Shown here: in pieces, positions 42,897 to 51,868 of the stretch
Layout: each line of letters starts with the position of its first letter
How positions within the stretch are numbered: position 1 is the stretch's first letter
Source of the DNA: Spirochaetales bacterium
GTDB lineage: Bacteria; Spirochaetota; Spirochaetia; Sphaerochaetales; Sphaerochaetaceae
Length of the DNA: 64,000 nucleotides
NCBI GenBank assembly: GCA_017614375.1
Contig: JAGABZ010000002.1
Location: forward strand, 1-64,000
Reading direction: 5' to 3'
Translations under genes and position numbers: made by a program
Notes under the pieces: model-generated
The model's database searches: none
Told to the model about the DNA's origin: nothing
What the model saw: only the letters and a program-made list of their open reading frames with translations

Positions 42897-43904
42897 TCAG
42901 AACTGTGCTTTGATCTTTGCCAGTGCCTGAGCCATGGCGGCCCCGTCCTGGGCGAGGATTCCCTTCGCTGCGGCCTGGGCAATCTCCGGCTCTCCGGCGG
43001 GGAAGAAGTTGAAGCCGAACAGCGGAACATACTCGGCGGTCAGCTCGGTTTCGGCAATTCCCGCGAACTTGAAGAATCTGGCAAGCAGGAGATCATCAAC
43101 CTCGGAACCCTCGGCAACAGCGAATGCCTCGACTCCCAGTACGTAGAACGGCTCTCCTTCGGGAGTGGAGGCCGGAACGGGAATGAATTCCCCGGCGGGT
43201 TCCTGAAGGAAGGCGAACCCGGCGTCTCCGGAAACAAGAGCCTCGGCTCCGTCGGCAACCTTCACATAACCCTTCTTGACCCAGCGGTCAATCATGGCGG
43301 AAACCTGATCCCAAACAACCGGGTCAATCCCGCCCTTTACGAACCTCTCGGCCTGGACCTCGTGGGGAAGGACATAGGCGGCGCCGGCCAGTTCATAAAC
43401 CCAGGCCGCCTGCTCGGCAGTCATGGCAATCGGGGTCATCCCGGCGAAGCGGATCGCCTGGCAGGCTTTTTCGAAATCCGCCCAGGTGAGAATCGACTCG
43501 GGATCCACTCCGGCAGCCGTCAGAACAGCCGGGTTGAAACTGATTCCGGTGTAGGTTGCGGAAACGACATAGGCAAAGGCCTTTGTCTCACCGGCAGCGG
43601 CAATCCACGAACCTCCGTCGGGAACGGCGGTCCGGATGTCCTTGTAACCCGCGGAACCGGCGGTCAGGGCAAGTCCGCTGAGCTCAACGATGTCGGCACC
43701 GGCATTTTTGTACTCTACGGCATAACCGGTCCTGGCGTTGAACGCGTCGACCAACGCGCTGACAACGGGGCCGTTTCCCGCAAGGGTGGCCACGGTGGCA
43801 GAAGGATGGCCCTCGGCGGCCTTTACTCTCTCTTCATAAATCGCCTGTGCAGAAAGAGAAAAGCAACATGCCAGTACCAAAAGGATAATCAAAAATTTCT
43901 TCAT
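42897..43904 (-). CDS. Extracellular solute-binding protein, family 1-like
   Basis: A 335-residue periplasmic binding protein: signal peptide about 1-20 (CCFSLSAQA), then ATLAGNGPVVSALVDAFNARTGYAVEYKN and AYVVSATYTGISFNPAVLTAAGVDPESILTWADFEKACQAI, typical of ABC sugar-binding proteins. About 80 residues shorter than many family members. No permease or ATPase gene is adjacent, so it is orphan or serves a distant system. GGAGGG precedes the ATG. Confidence 0.85.
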   Translation of the reverse strand: MKKFLIILLVLACCFSLSAQAIYEERVKAAEGHPSATVATLAGNGPVVSALVDAFNARTGYAVEYKNAGADIVELSGLALTAGSAGYKDIRTAVPDGGSWIAAAGETKAFAYVVSATYTGISFNPAVLTAAGVDPESILTWADFEKACQAIRFAGMTPIAMTAEQAAWVYELAGAAYVLPHEVQAERFVKGGIDPVVWDQVSAMIDRWVKKGYVKVADGAEALVSGDAGFAFLQEPAGEFIPVPASTPEGEPFYVLGVEAFAVAEGSEVDDLLLARFFKFAGIAETELTAEYVPLFGFNFFPAGEPEIAQAAAKGILAQDGAAMAQALAKIKAQF

Positions 43905-43943
43905 AATGTCTTTCCCTCCGACATTGTTTCAATCACTACTGAC

Positions 43944-43971
43944 ATTCTAGCATGGTTTTTCACCGGATGAA
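43944..43971 (-). promoter_or_regulatory. Promoter of the solute-binding protein gene
   Basis: Minus-strand TTCATC (43971-43966), 16-nt spacer, TGC-TAGAAT extended -10 (43949-43944). Confidence 0.5.
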
Positions 43972-44002
43972 ACTTTTTTATCGCATTTCTTTGCAAGTGT
44001 TC

Positions 44003-44008
44003 TATAAT
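44003..44008 (+). promoter_or_regulatory. -10 element before the 199-residue secreted protein
   Basis: Perfect TATAAT 21 nt before the ATG; no convincing -35 is seen at the right distance. Confidence 0.4.
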
Positions 44009-44028
44009 GGCTGTCGAGGTTAACAAAG

Positions 44029-44628
44029 ATGAAACGTTTCATAGTCTGTCTGCTCATTTCGGTCGTTCTTTCCGCTTCGCTCCTCGCCGGGCCTTTCGGC
44101 GTGGAACTCGGCTGGTCCGTCGGAGACCTGGCCCGCAACGGAATCCGCTACGAGGACCACAAAGATGACCATTACGTAGCCTTCGAACCGCCGTTCGCCT
44201 ACTACTACATGCCCAATTACTACGCAGACTATGACCAGGACGGGATTTACTGCGTGAGTTGCTTCACAAACACCATTCAGACCCAGAAGGACGGCACCGA
44301 ACTCTGGACCTATTACAAGGGCATCCAGGAGGACTTCAACGCCCTGTACGGCCTGCCCTACATGATTGTCGATTACTATGCCTCCGATGCGCTGAGAAAC
44401 CAGCCGCAGAACTTCACTCTGGGTCTGGTCAACGGGGCAATCAAGATTCTGACCGTCTGGTTCATAGACATGTACGTCATAATGATGGACATCTATGCCT
44501 ATTCCGAGACCGAGGGCGACATCTGCTGCGAGGTCTGGGAATACAGCAAAATCGCCTCGTATCTCGGGGATCTGAAGAACGAATACACCGTCATCTATCC
44601 CCAGACGAAGGCCGACATCCCCTGGTAA
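44029..44628 (+). CDS. Secreted protein of unknown function
   Basis: A 199-residue exported protein with a signal peptide of about 20 residues (ending SLLAG). The mature part is rich in Tyr, Asp and Phe (VAFEPPFAYYYMPNYYADYDQDG) and contains CVSC and CC cysteines. I do not recognise a family. GAGG is 9 nt before the ATG. The 3' end overlaps the convergent pgsW gene by 38 nt. It may relate to the poly-gamma-glutamate genes only by position. Confidence 0.65.
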   Translation: MKRFIVCLLISVVLSASLLAGPFGVELGWSVGDLARNGIRYEDHKDDHYVAFEPPFAYYYMPNYYADYDQDGIYCVSCFTNTIQTQKDGTELWTYYKGIQEDFNALYGLPYMIVDYYASDALRNQPQNFTLGLVNGAIKILTVWFIDMYVIMMDIYAYSETEGDICCEVWEYSKIASYLGDLKNEYTVIYPQTKADIPW

Positions 44629-45736
44629 GCTTTCTTCTTTCAATCCGTCCCGCGACCGCTCCGCAGATCAGGATTCCCACAGTCAGGATTATCGTCAGGA
44701 TAATCACGGCGGGGTTGTAACTTACGCTGGCGTAAACCCCGCTCTGCCCCGCCCTCTCCATCGGAACGCTGTCATAGACGATTCCGTTCTCCTGGGCGAG
44801 CAGTTTGACGTTGAGCAGATTCAGCACCGGTATGCCCCGCGCGGCGAACTCGAAGTTAAGCCCGCGGTCCGGCACGTCGGGGATTTCCGGACTCTGAAGG
44901 ACCAGACCCTGCGGGAAGTTCAGCGTATATGAGGATGAACCGCTGTTCGGCGCCGATCCCCCGATGTTGACAAAGAGTCTGATCCCGTCTCCGTACAGTT
45001 CCTGCCTGCGGTTTATGCTGCCTGTCAGGGTTTCCTCCCTGATTGTTTCGGCTCCGAAGCGCTCGGCGGCCCTGTCGACCAATGAGGCGAAAATCTCCTC
45101 GGTCCCCTCATAGAGGAAGTCCTCGAATGCACTCACACCCAGGTCATCCTTGCCCCCTCCGGAAACGGCCAGAAGGTTGAAATCGGCCCATCCGCCCTCT
45201 CTGAGGTCCCACAACAGGTCAAACACGTTGTATTCCAACCTGGTAGCCCCGTGCATCGAGGATCCCAGTGAGGCAATCAGGCGCACATCAAGCTCCATCA
45301 CGGTGGCGGCTATGGTGCTGGCGATTATGAAACCGGGAAAGGACCCGCTGGTCCCTATTGCTATTGTGTCTCCGGCCTTCAGCCCCGCCTCGGTATACCA
45401 TCGGACCATGGCTGCGGCGAAGTTCGGATTGAGGGCGGTACGTTTGGCATCCTCGTTTCCGGGGGTTGTGGTGAGCTCAGTGAACTCCGGCCCCATCAGG
45501 GCGGTCCTGTTGAGGTCTTCCTTTTCAATCCCGATTCCCTTGGCAAGAATCCTTTGCTTCAGCCAGGCTTCGGCCTCCTCCATCCGCAAGGCGGCCTGAA
45601 GTTGGAGTCCGATACAGTCCCGCTCCTCCCTTTGGGCGGTATACAGGCACAAAATGACTCCGATGGCCAGAACAACACAGGCGGCGATCACCCAGCAGAG
45701 ACGGATCTTGGGTTCCCGGAATCTTGCGGTCTTCAA
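44591..45736 (-). CDS. pgsW: Poly-gamma-glutamate system protein PgsW
   Basis: A 381-residue membrane protein: N-terminal helix (about 13-31), periplasmic domain with NPNFAAAMVRWYTEAGLKAGDTIAIGTSGSFPG and SLGSSMHGA, and a C-terminal helix near 345-365. This matches the PgsW family seen beside pgsB and pgsC in genomes that lack PgsA, with unknown biochemical role. The start is TTG at 45736 with GGAGG upstream, 1 nt after the pgsC stop. Confidence 0.82.
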   Translation of the reverse strand: MKTARFREPKIRLCWVIAACVVLAIGVILCLYTAQREERDCIGLQLQAALRMEEAEAWLKQRILAKGIGIEKEDLNRTALMGPEFTELTTTPGNEDAKRTALNPNFAAAMVRWYTEAGLKAGDTIAIGTSGSFPGFIIASTIAATVMELDVRLIASLGSSMHGATRLEYNVFDLLWDLREGGWADFNLLAVSGGGKDDLGVSAFEDFLYEGTEEIFASLVDRAAERFGAETIREETLTGSINRRQELYGDGIRLFVNIGGSAPNSGSSSYTLNFPQGLVLQSPEIPDVPDRGLNFEFAARGIPVLNLLNVKLLAQENGIVYDSVPMERAGQSGVYASVSYNPAVIILTIILTVGILICGAVAGRIERRKLTRGCRPSSGDR

Positions 45737-45737
45737 C

Positions 45738-46169
45738 TCAGGACCTCCACAGGCACAGAACCAGCCAGATAAGCCCGGTAGTCAGGACGACCATCAGGAG
45801 CGTCCTGAAAATCCCCTGCTTTTCCATGTCATTGGCAATCAGGCCGGGGACCAGATAACCGATTATCCTCAGATCCTGTCCTATCGAGGCTGTGTATACC
45901 AGGAGGGACTCGAGAATCTGCGAAAACAGGATACTCAGAAGAACGGTCAGTACAAAGCGGCGCCGCCCGTAGAGGATCATGCAGTGTCCGAGTGCCCTTA
46001 CGCACAGGCAGACCGCCACGGAAAGCATCAATGTCGAGACAACCCTGAGGGGAGTAGCGAAATAATAGGCCAGATACCCGGCGCTGACCAGTCCGCCTGA
46101 CAGGATACCGAGGAACTCCGACTCGGCAAACCCGAGTACAATGCTCAGAACAACCGCAACACGAAGCAT
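45738..46169 (-). CDS. pgsC: Poly-gamma-glutamate synthase subunit PgsC/CapC
   Basis: A 143-residue integral membrane protein with four to five helices; VVLSIVLGFAESEFLGILSGGLVSAGYLAYY is the conserved CapC start and GYLVPGLIANDMEKQG the C-terminal signature. It forms the membrane complex with PgsB. ATG 46169 shares its A with the pgsB TGA and has GGAGGG upstream. Confidence 0.88.
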   Translation of the reverse strand: MLRVAVVLSIVLGFAESEFLGILSGGLVSAGYLAYYFATPLRVVSTLMLSVAVCLCVRALGHCMILYGRRRFVLTVLLSILFSQILESLLVYTASIGQDLRIIGYLVPGLIANDMEKQGIFRTLLMVVLTTGLIWLVLCLWRS

Positions 46170-47281
46170 CAGATTCCCTCCTCCAAACACTCCAAAAGCC
46201 GCTCTCCGCCGCCCTTGATATTGCCGATTCCGACATAGACCCTTTCAGGTCCGGCCTGCCTGATTTCGAGGGCGAGCTCATCCGCACCTGCAAAGCGGAC
46301 GCGGCAGGAACACCGGCGGCTGAAATACCTGCGGACCTTGCCGGGATAGTCACCTATGCAGCAGACCTCGCTGATCAGGCCGCTGCAGTTACCGACAACC
46401 CTCGCGGCCAGGCCGATGCGGTACTCCCTGTCCGCCCTGTTGTTGAAGACAAGCACGAGCGAACGCCCGGGATAGTTTTCAGATGCTTTTCTCACCGCTT
46501 CTTCCATGCATGTCAGGTCGTTGACGGCAAAACCGGGCACTAGCACCGCTCCTCCACCGGGATTGATGTCCTTTCCAAGCCCTTTGTCGGGCACAATATC
46601 CGCAAATGAGGCAATTGCGGTATCGGAGTCAACCCCCAGATCGGCACAGACTGCCAATGTAAGGGCGGCGTTGGCAGGATGAATCTTTATCCCTCCTGAA
46701 AAGGTCCGGTTGTCATCCGGTCTCACCACGATGCACAGGCTTTTCTTCTGCTCACAGTAGGGTCGGTAGGCTTCCTCGGTGCAATAGACCCGGCATCTGG
46801 GGTTGATTGAACGGGCCAGTGTCCAGACAGTTTCCTCCCCGGTGGCACCGATTTCGGAGACGTGGTCCACATAGGAGTTCGTTATCACCACATGCGTCGG
46901 GCGGACCAGGACTTCGGAGATGACACGCTGGTTCTCCTCGCCCAGAGCCATGCACTCGACGACGGTGCAGTGCACTCCTTCACGGGAACACAGCCTGATC
47001 AGGGGAATCATCTCGGAAATCCGCGCGGGAAGCCTGCGTCTGAACGGTCGGACAGTGCCGTCCGGGTAGATAATCTGGGCCTCGGAACCGGTGGTGCGGC
47101 AGATTGTCCTGATTCCCGCGCGGTTGAGGGCAGCGGCAATCATCCTGGCAGTGCCGGTCTTTCCCCTGGTCCCGTTGACGAGAATGCGGATGGGAATACT
47201 CTCAAGCCTCTTCCGGTGCAGAAGGTATTCAGCCACCCCCGCGGCAATCAGGACGAGCACACAGGCCAATGTCAGGTACAT
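46169..47281 (-). CDS. pgsB: Poly-gamma-glutamate synthase ligase subunit PgsB/CapB
   Basis: A 370-residue amide ligase of the Mur-ligase/folylpolyglutamate synthase superfamily: N-terminal membrane helix, P-loop VNGTRGKTGTARMIA (about residue 35-49), VVECMALGEENQRV and TNSYVDHVSEIGATGEE. It polymerises glutamate through gamma-amide bonds with ATP. It heads the pgsB-C-W operon. No pgsA (CapA, export) or capsule-anchoring gene is adjacent. Confidence 0.92.
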   Translation of the reverse strand: MYLTLACVLVLIAAGVAEYLLHRKRLESIPIRILVNGTRGKTGTARMIAAALNRAGIRTICRTTGSEAQIIYPDGTVRPFRRRLPARISEMIPLIRLCSREGVHCTVVECMALGEENQRVISEVLVRPTHVVITNSYVDHVSEIGATGEETVWTLARSINPRCRVYCTEEAYRPYCEQKKSLCIVVRPDDNRTFSGGIKIHPANAALTLAVCADLGVDSDTAIASFADIVPDKGLGKDINPGGGAVLVPGFAVNDLTCMEEAVRKASENYPGRSLVLVFNNRADREYRIGLAARVVGNCSGLISEVCCIGDYPGKVRRYFSRRCSCRVRFAGADELALEIRQAGPERVYVGIGNIKGGGERLLECLEEGI

Positions 47282-47313
47282 ACCTATGTTTTACCACAGA
47301 TTCACCGGCATTC

Positions 47314-47347
47314 AAAATAAAAAGAGGGCCCGCTTGCGCAGGCCCTC
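47314..47347 (-). terminator. Terminator of the dipeptidase operon
   Basis: Minus-strand GAGGGCC/GGCCCTC-type stem (47347-47324) followed by TTTTTATTTT, before pgsB. Confidence 0.85.
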
Positions 47348-47370
47348 GGGCTTGATTCACCGTATCCGGA

Positions 47371-49011
47371 TCAGAGTGCCGGCTTGGTGAACGGGCTGGT
47401 CTCAAGATCTCTCTTGGGCTGGTCAGCCATGATGCCGTTCCACCACTGGGAAGCTCTCGGAGTGGAGAAGTTGATTCTGCCCCACATGAAGGTCTTCAGC
47501 AGCTGGTCGCCCAGGGCGAGCCATCTGTCGTGCCAGTCGATGGCATTGTAGTAGGCATAGTCGGAAATCATCTTCATTGCGGCTTCTTTGTTGCCCTCGC
47601 GGATCATCCTGGCGGCAACTTCCTGCAGAGCGTCGACGGTGGCGTACTGGCCGTCCATCTTGGCCTGTCTGTTGGCGTGGATGATTTCGATTCCGTACTG
47701 ATAGTTGATTTCACAGATCTGCTGGACATAGGAGTTGGTCCACCATCCGGAGTCTCTTCTGAAGGTTTCATAGCGGCTTCCGGTGTAGTAGAACTCAGGC
47801 AGCTTTTCCATCGAGGCCCAGAGCGGGGTCAGATAGGTCGTGTCAGCTCCGCCGTAGCCGAACCATACCAGACATCTGATTTCCTCAGGCAGCCAGGACT
47901 TGACGTTTCCGATCTGGACGTAGCAGGACTGCGGGACTCCGATCGAGCGGACCTTTGAGTGGGCGTTCGGGTTTCCGTAGGGGCCGGCTTCGGGGAACAG
48001 GGACTTGTCGTACTCGGTGCCCTGGTAGTAGTCGCCCTTGATCTCGAAGATGTCCTGGACGGAGAGCAGTCTCTCCGGCTTGACGGACAGCGGATAGTCG
48101 TGGGCGGCGTTGGCGGTCGGGTCGAGGTCAAGCGACGGGGCGACGAGCATGAATCCTCTCCAGACGCGGAGGTTGGCTCCGGACGGGCAGAAGATGTCGG
48201 CCGGCGAGAACTCCTTCAGATCGCGGGAAGCATCCCACAGACCGTTGTCGATGGCGAACTGGACCATGTTGGGAGCCCAGTAGTAGTTCTCGTGATTGGT
48301 GTCGTTGAAGTCGATGTAGGCGATTCTGGCGCTGTTTGCGGCGATGAAGAAGTGGTCATCCGGAATGCGGACTGCGCACCACATGTCTTTTCCGTAAGTC
48401 TCCAGAACCCAGATTTCGTTTCCGTCGGTGATGTTGATGGTCTCGGAAGCATCGCGCCATCCGTAGGTCTCGCAGAGGTATCCGATGACCTCGACAGCCT
48501 CACGGGCGGTGCTGGCTCTCTCGAGCGCGATATCCTGGGCGTTCCAGCAGTCGATGCTGCCGGTGTTGCCTACGAACAGGGCGTTGTAGGCGGCCAGTCC
48601 GGCTTCGCTTCTGCGGTTCAGGCTGTTGGTGGCCTCACCCATGGCAACTCCGACGTCGTTCATGAACGAGTAGCGTGAGTGCAGATAGGCGTGGGTGTGG
48701 GCAGGCTGCTTGTCATCCGTTCCCTTGAGAATTCCGCCGCCGAGATCCGGGTTTTCCCACGGATCACTGAAATCGGCATAGTTGTGGGAGTCCACAACCA
48801 GATCTCTGGTCGAACCCTCTTCCCAGTCGTGGGCGGGGATGATCCAGAGTCTGAAGTCTGCCGATCCCGAGTCGTCGTTGTGGGTGACGATTGTCGACCC
48901 GTCAACGGTGGCTTCCTTTCCGACTGCTACAATAGTACATGCAAAGATGTTCTGAGCAGGTATCAGAAGCAGCAACAGAGTGACGAGGATTGCAATTAGT
49001 CCTTTCTTCAT
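47371..49011 (-). CDS. Secreted C69-family dipeptidase
   Basis: A 546-residue N-terminal-nucleophile peptidase of family C69. A 24-residue signal peptide ends IFA, directly before Cys25 (CTIVAVGKEATVDGSTIV), so cleavage exposes the catalytic Cys. Other family segments: THNDDSG, GVAMGEATNSLNRRSE, and AREAVEVIGYLCETYGW. It would hydrolyse dipeptides in the periplasm. AAAGGAGCG precedes the ATG. A stem-loop at 49061-49086 separates it from the upstream hydrolase gene. Confidence 0.9.
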   Translation of the reverse strand: MKKGLIAILVTLLLLLIPAQNIFACTIVAVGKEATVDGSTIVTHNDDSGSADFRLWIIPAHDWEEGSTRDLVVDSHNYADFSDPWENPDLGGGILKGTDDKQPAHTHAYLHSRYSFMNDVGVAMGEATNSLNRRSEAGLAAYNALFVGNTGSIDCWNAQDIALERASTAREAVEVIGYLCETYGWRDASETINITDGNEIWVLETYGKDMWCAVRIPDDHFFIAANSARIAYIDFNDTNHENYYWAPNMVQFAIDNGLWDASRDLKEFSPADIFCPSGANLRVWRGFMLVAPSLDLDPTANAAHDYPLSVKPERLLSVQDIFEIKGDYYQGTEYDKSLFPEAGPYGNPNAHSKVRSIGVPQSCYVQIGNVKSWLPEEIRCLVWFGYGGADTTYLTPLWASMEKLPEFYYTGSRYETFRRDSGWWTNSYVQQICEINYQYGIEIIHANRQAKMDGQYATVDALQEVAARMIREGNKEAAMKMISDYAYYNAIDWHDRWLALGDQLLKTFMWGRINFSTPRASQWWNGIMADQPKRDLETSPFTKPAL

Positions 49012-49060
49012 TGATTCGCTCCTTTTTTTCCCTTTTTACAGGTTTTGGTTCCTTTTCCGA

Positions 49061-49086
49061 CTGCGTCGGGCGCAGGCCCGGCGCAG
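49061..49086 (-). other. Intercistronic stem-loop before the dipeptidase gene
   Basis: CTGCG/CGCAG and CGGGC/GCCCG stacked stems around a 4-nt loop, with no T tract on the minus strand. Likely an mRNA processing or stability element. Confidence 0.55.
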
Positions 49087-49097
49087 ACTATTTCCTA

Positions 49098-50324
49098 TCA
49101 GTTGTTCACTGATACAGGCTTGTGATACACAACCTGGACACGGTCGATGTTCTCAGCCAGTGCCGGGTCATGGAGGTAATACCCCAGTCCGTTTTCCGCC
49201 AGATCGTCATAGGTCGGCCATGTGACCTCGACCGCCTTGTCATCATAGAACAGGCCGGTCCAGTTGATGGCTTCAAGAGCACCAGAGAGGTGACGTCCGA
49301 CTCTGTACCACATCGGCTCGCCCTCTACTCCCCAGTAGCTGACCGGATAGTCGACGTAGACCAGGCCCTTTTCCGCCGCCTTTACGAGGAACTCGTCCAT
49401 ACCGTAGAGCATCAGGTTCTCGGTAATCGGTCCGGTGATGCGGTCGATGAACGGCTCCGGCGTTTCCATCAGGAACGCCAGGGTGTCGGAGTAGTCACCC
49501 CATTCGCGGTGGGACAGACCCTTCAGGCTCTTGGGCGAAGCTTCGCACTTCATGTCGAACACCGAGTCGGACAGGGTCATGGCGGCCATCATCGCGATGT
49601 CGATCGAGCTGTCCGGAGCGACGTAGGTACCTACAACTGGGTACATGATCGAGGCTTCGTGGATGTCGATTGAGATGTCGATCTTCTCGCGGCGGATGAA
49701 CTCCATGACGGCATAGGCTGCTCTTTCGGTCAGTGTTCCGTCCTCACGGCCGGGATAGGTGCGGTTCATGTTGCGGATGTCCTGATAGGCCAGGTTCTGC
49801 CCGTCGGGATAGTGGACGTAGGTGAAAGGATCGGGCCACTGGTCGAGCGGGTTGGACTCGCGGGAACCGATCTTGTATGTCTTTTCACCCCACTCCGTCT
49901 CGATGTGGACGTACTTCGGATAGGCACCGCCGATGGACCCCATCGTCGAACCGCTGAAGTTGCCCTGAGGCATGATGAACACCTTTCCGGTAGTGACATG
50001 GATGTTCTCGAGCATCACGTATGTGGTGATGCTTGAGGCCGGCTCGTACGGGTGGACATTACCCATGACGAACACCGAGCCGCCCTCTACCCCGGAGTCA
50101 AAGACGTAAATCGGAGTGTCGGCCCATGTCCCCTTCAGGCTGGGCAGGTAGTCGCTGAGCCACTTGACCTGGGTCAGGTCCTCGGAGGCAACGAAGGTCT
50201 CCTTGTAGTGACGCAACTCCCAGAACTCCTTTCCGGCGAAAAAGGCGATGATTGCCATGATGATCAGGAGGATGACCTTCGTCTTGAAGGCGACGGGGGC
50301 TTTTGCTGTGGTTTCGTTACTCAT
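49098..50324 (-). CDS. Membrane-anchored succinylglutamate desuccinylase/aspartoacylase-like hydrolase
   Basis: A 408-residue M14-related zinc hydrolase with an N-terminal helix (about 18-36) and no cleavage site. Zinc-site motifs are seen: MGNVHPYEPAS (HxxE) near 93-103 and SIDIHEASI (second His) near 220. In AstE/aspartoacylase enzymes this fold removes acyl groups from N-acyl-glutamate or aspartate; related carboxypeptidases cut gamma-glutamyl chains. Topology suggests the active site faces the periplasm. ATG 50324 has GGGGGAAG upstream. Confidence 0.8.
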   Translation of the reverse strand: MSNETTAKAPVAFKTKVILLIIMAIIAFFAGKEFWELRHYKETFVASEDLTQVKWLSDYLPSLKGTWADTPIYVFDSGVEGGSVFVMGNVHPYEPASSITTYVMLENIHVTTGKVFIMPQGNFSGSTMGSIGGAYPKYVHIETEWGEKTYKIGSRESNPLDQWPDPFTYVHYPDGQNLAYQDIRNMNRTYPGREDGTLTERAAYAVMEFIRREKIDISIDIHEASIMYPVVGTYVAPDSSIDIAMMAAMTLSDSVFDMKCEASPKSLKGLSHREWGDYSDTLAFLMETPEPFIDRITGPITENLMLYGMDEFLVKAAEKGLVYVDYPVSYWGVEGEPMWYRVGRHLSGALEAINWTGLFYDDKAVEVTWPTYDDLAENGLGYYLHDPALAENIDRVQVVYHKPVSVNN

Positions 50325-50341
50325 CTTTCTTCCCCCTTTCC

Positions 50342-50518
50342 TCATTTGATGAACAGTATGCGCAGCACGAAAGGTATGATGCAGTACGCATAGACGATGT
50401 CATAGACCAGGCCGTTGCGCTTCTCCCTCTTGAACAGGTTCTTCACCAGGAAGAATGCGATGATACCCGCAATGACGAAATACAGATAGTGGACTAAATC
50501 TCCCCAGAATACCAGCAT
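50342..50518 (-). CDS. 58-residue membrane protein between permease and hydrolase genes
   Basis: A short gene with two hydrophobic helices (HYLYFVIAGIIAFFLV at about 10-25; a second at about 40-57, YAYCIIPFVLRILF) separated by a basic loop KNLFKREKRNG. AGGAGGAAGAGG precedes the ATG. It fits exactly between the permease (12-nt gap) and the hydrolase (17-nt gap), so it is a real operon member. It might be an accessory subunit of the permease, comparable in place, though not size, to the small DctQ subunit of TRAP transporters. Confidence 0.8.
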   Translation of the reverse strand: MLVFWGDLVHYLYFVIAGIIAFFLVKNLFKREKRNGLVYDIVYAYCIIPFVLRILFIK

Positions 50519-50530
50519 TTCCTCTTCCTC

Positions 50531-51844
50531 CTACTTCAAGAACGTGAACGTGCCCGGAGTGATGAACATCACCAGGGCGAGGGCTCCGAGCAGGGCGCAC
50601 GGAATGGCGATCTGCTTGAGGAACGACATGTACGAACCCTGGTAACCGACGGTCTCGCAGGTCAGACGTCCGGTGATTCTCGACGGCGGCAGGCAGTCAC
50701 CGATCGGGAACATCAGGCTCAGGGCGGCGCAGACGACGGTGGTGTCCATACCGCGGGTGTTGAACATGAACACCAGCGGGGCGCCGATGATGATGGCCGA
50801 GCCGTAGCTCAGACAACCCTGGGCGAACGGGCCGAACAGCAGGACGGTGACGTAGAGCATGACCAGCGGCAGGGTGATGAAGGTGACTCCGATGAGTCCC
50901 TTGACACCGATCTGGGTCATCGAGCTCTGCAGGACACCTACGCTGAGAACGGTGGCGACCAGCGGGAACACCTGCTCCATCGTGTCATTGACGACCTTGA
51001 AGTACTCCTTGAAGGTCCTCTTGACCGGGTTGCAGAGAACAACGATGAACGAACCGATGATGAAGGTCAGCGGCAGTCCGATGACCGGCACGTCGAACGG
51101 GGCGTACAGGGTCAGCAGGATCAGGCCGATAACGACCACCAGCGGAAGCAGGATCCGCAGCATGTTCATCTTTTCAGGTGCCTCAGGCAGCTCTGCCAGA
51201 ATCTTTTCCTTCGGCTCGCGCTTTGAGCCCCATCCGAGATAGATGATGGTGAAGATTCCGACGATTGCTATGGGCAGGGCAAGAAGCTTTGTGAATCCGA
51301 CGTACGGCATGTTGCACTGCGCGGTCATCATCATCGTCCAGAGGTTGATTGGCGGGCAGGCCGCTGAGAGGATGGCGAAGATGAACACGAAGGCTGTCGT
51401 CTTGCGGTCGGAAAGGCCCATGTAGCGGACTACGGTGGCGACCAGACCGCCGAGGACGAAGACGGAGATGCTTCCGGCACCGGTCAGGGCTCCGGGAACC
51501 AGCATGAAGGCAGCCATGAAGGTCAGCAGAATCCACTTGTTGTCGAAGGTGCCGACCAGTTTTCTGGTAACCGCCGTCATGGCTCCGGAGTACGAATACA
51601 GGTTGACGAACACTGAGGCGCAGACGAAGGAGATTGCCAAATCGAAGTTGGTGAACAGACCCTCGACCAGGATTCTCACGGGGAAGTCGATCTGGTATTC
51701 CCCGCCGAGGTACATGAAGTACGCCACAAGTGCTCCCACAACACCCGTGATGGCCATCGAGATTTCGGGCGATTTGAGCTTTCTGCTGCAAATCACGAAA
51801 CTCGCGACCATAATCACGAACAGGATGGTTGTGTACAGATACAT
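50531..51844 (-). CDS. DctM-like (TRAP large-subunit / ion-transporter superfamily) permease
   Basis: A 437-residue integral membrane protein with about twelve helices. The repeated intramembrane segments VPGALTGAGSISVFVLGGLVATVV and SAACPPINLWTMMM, with a second-half equivalent GDCLPPSRITGRL, fit DctM-like carriers of the ion-transporter superfamily. The cargo is unknown; neighbouring hydrolases suggest peptides or N-acyl amino acids. ATG 51844 is preferred over TTG 51853 on ribosome-site spacing. The 199-residue secreted protein upstream could be a binding partner. Confidence 0.78.
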   Translation of the reverse strand: MYLYTTILFVIMVASFVICSRKLKSPEISMAITGVVGALVAYFMYLGGEYQIDFPVRILVEGLFTNFDLAISFVCASVFVNLYSYSGAMTAVTRKLVGTFDNKWILLTFMAAFMLVPGALTGAGSISVFVLGGLVATVVRYMGLSDRKTTAFVFIFAILSAACPPINLWTMMMTAQCNMPYVGFTKLLALPIAIVGIFTIIYLGWGSKREPKEKILAELPEAPEKMNMLRILLPLVVVIGLILLTLYAPFDVPVIGLPLTFIIGSFIVVLCNPVKRTFKEYFKVVNDTMEQVFPLVATVLSVGVLQSSMTQIGVKGLIGVTFITLPLVMLYVTVLLFGPFAQGCLSYGSAIIIGAPLVFMFNTRGMDTTVVCAALSLMFPIGDCLPPSRITGRLTCETVGYQGSYMSFLKQIAIPCALLGALALVMFITPGTFTFLK

Positions 51845-51868
51845 TCTATTCAAACCCCTTTGAAGTCT

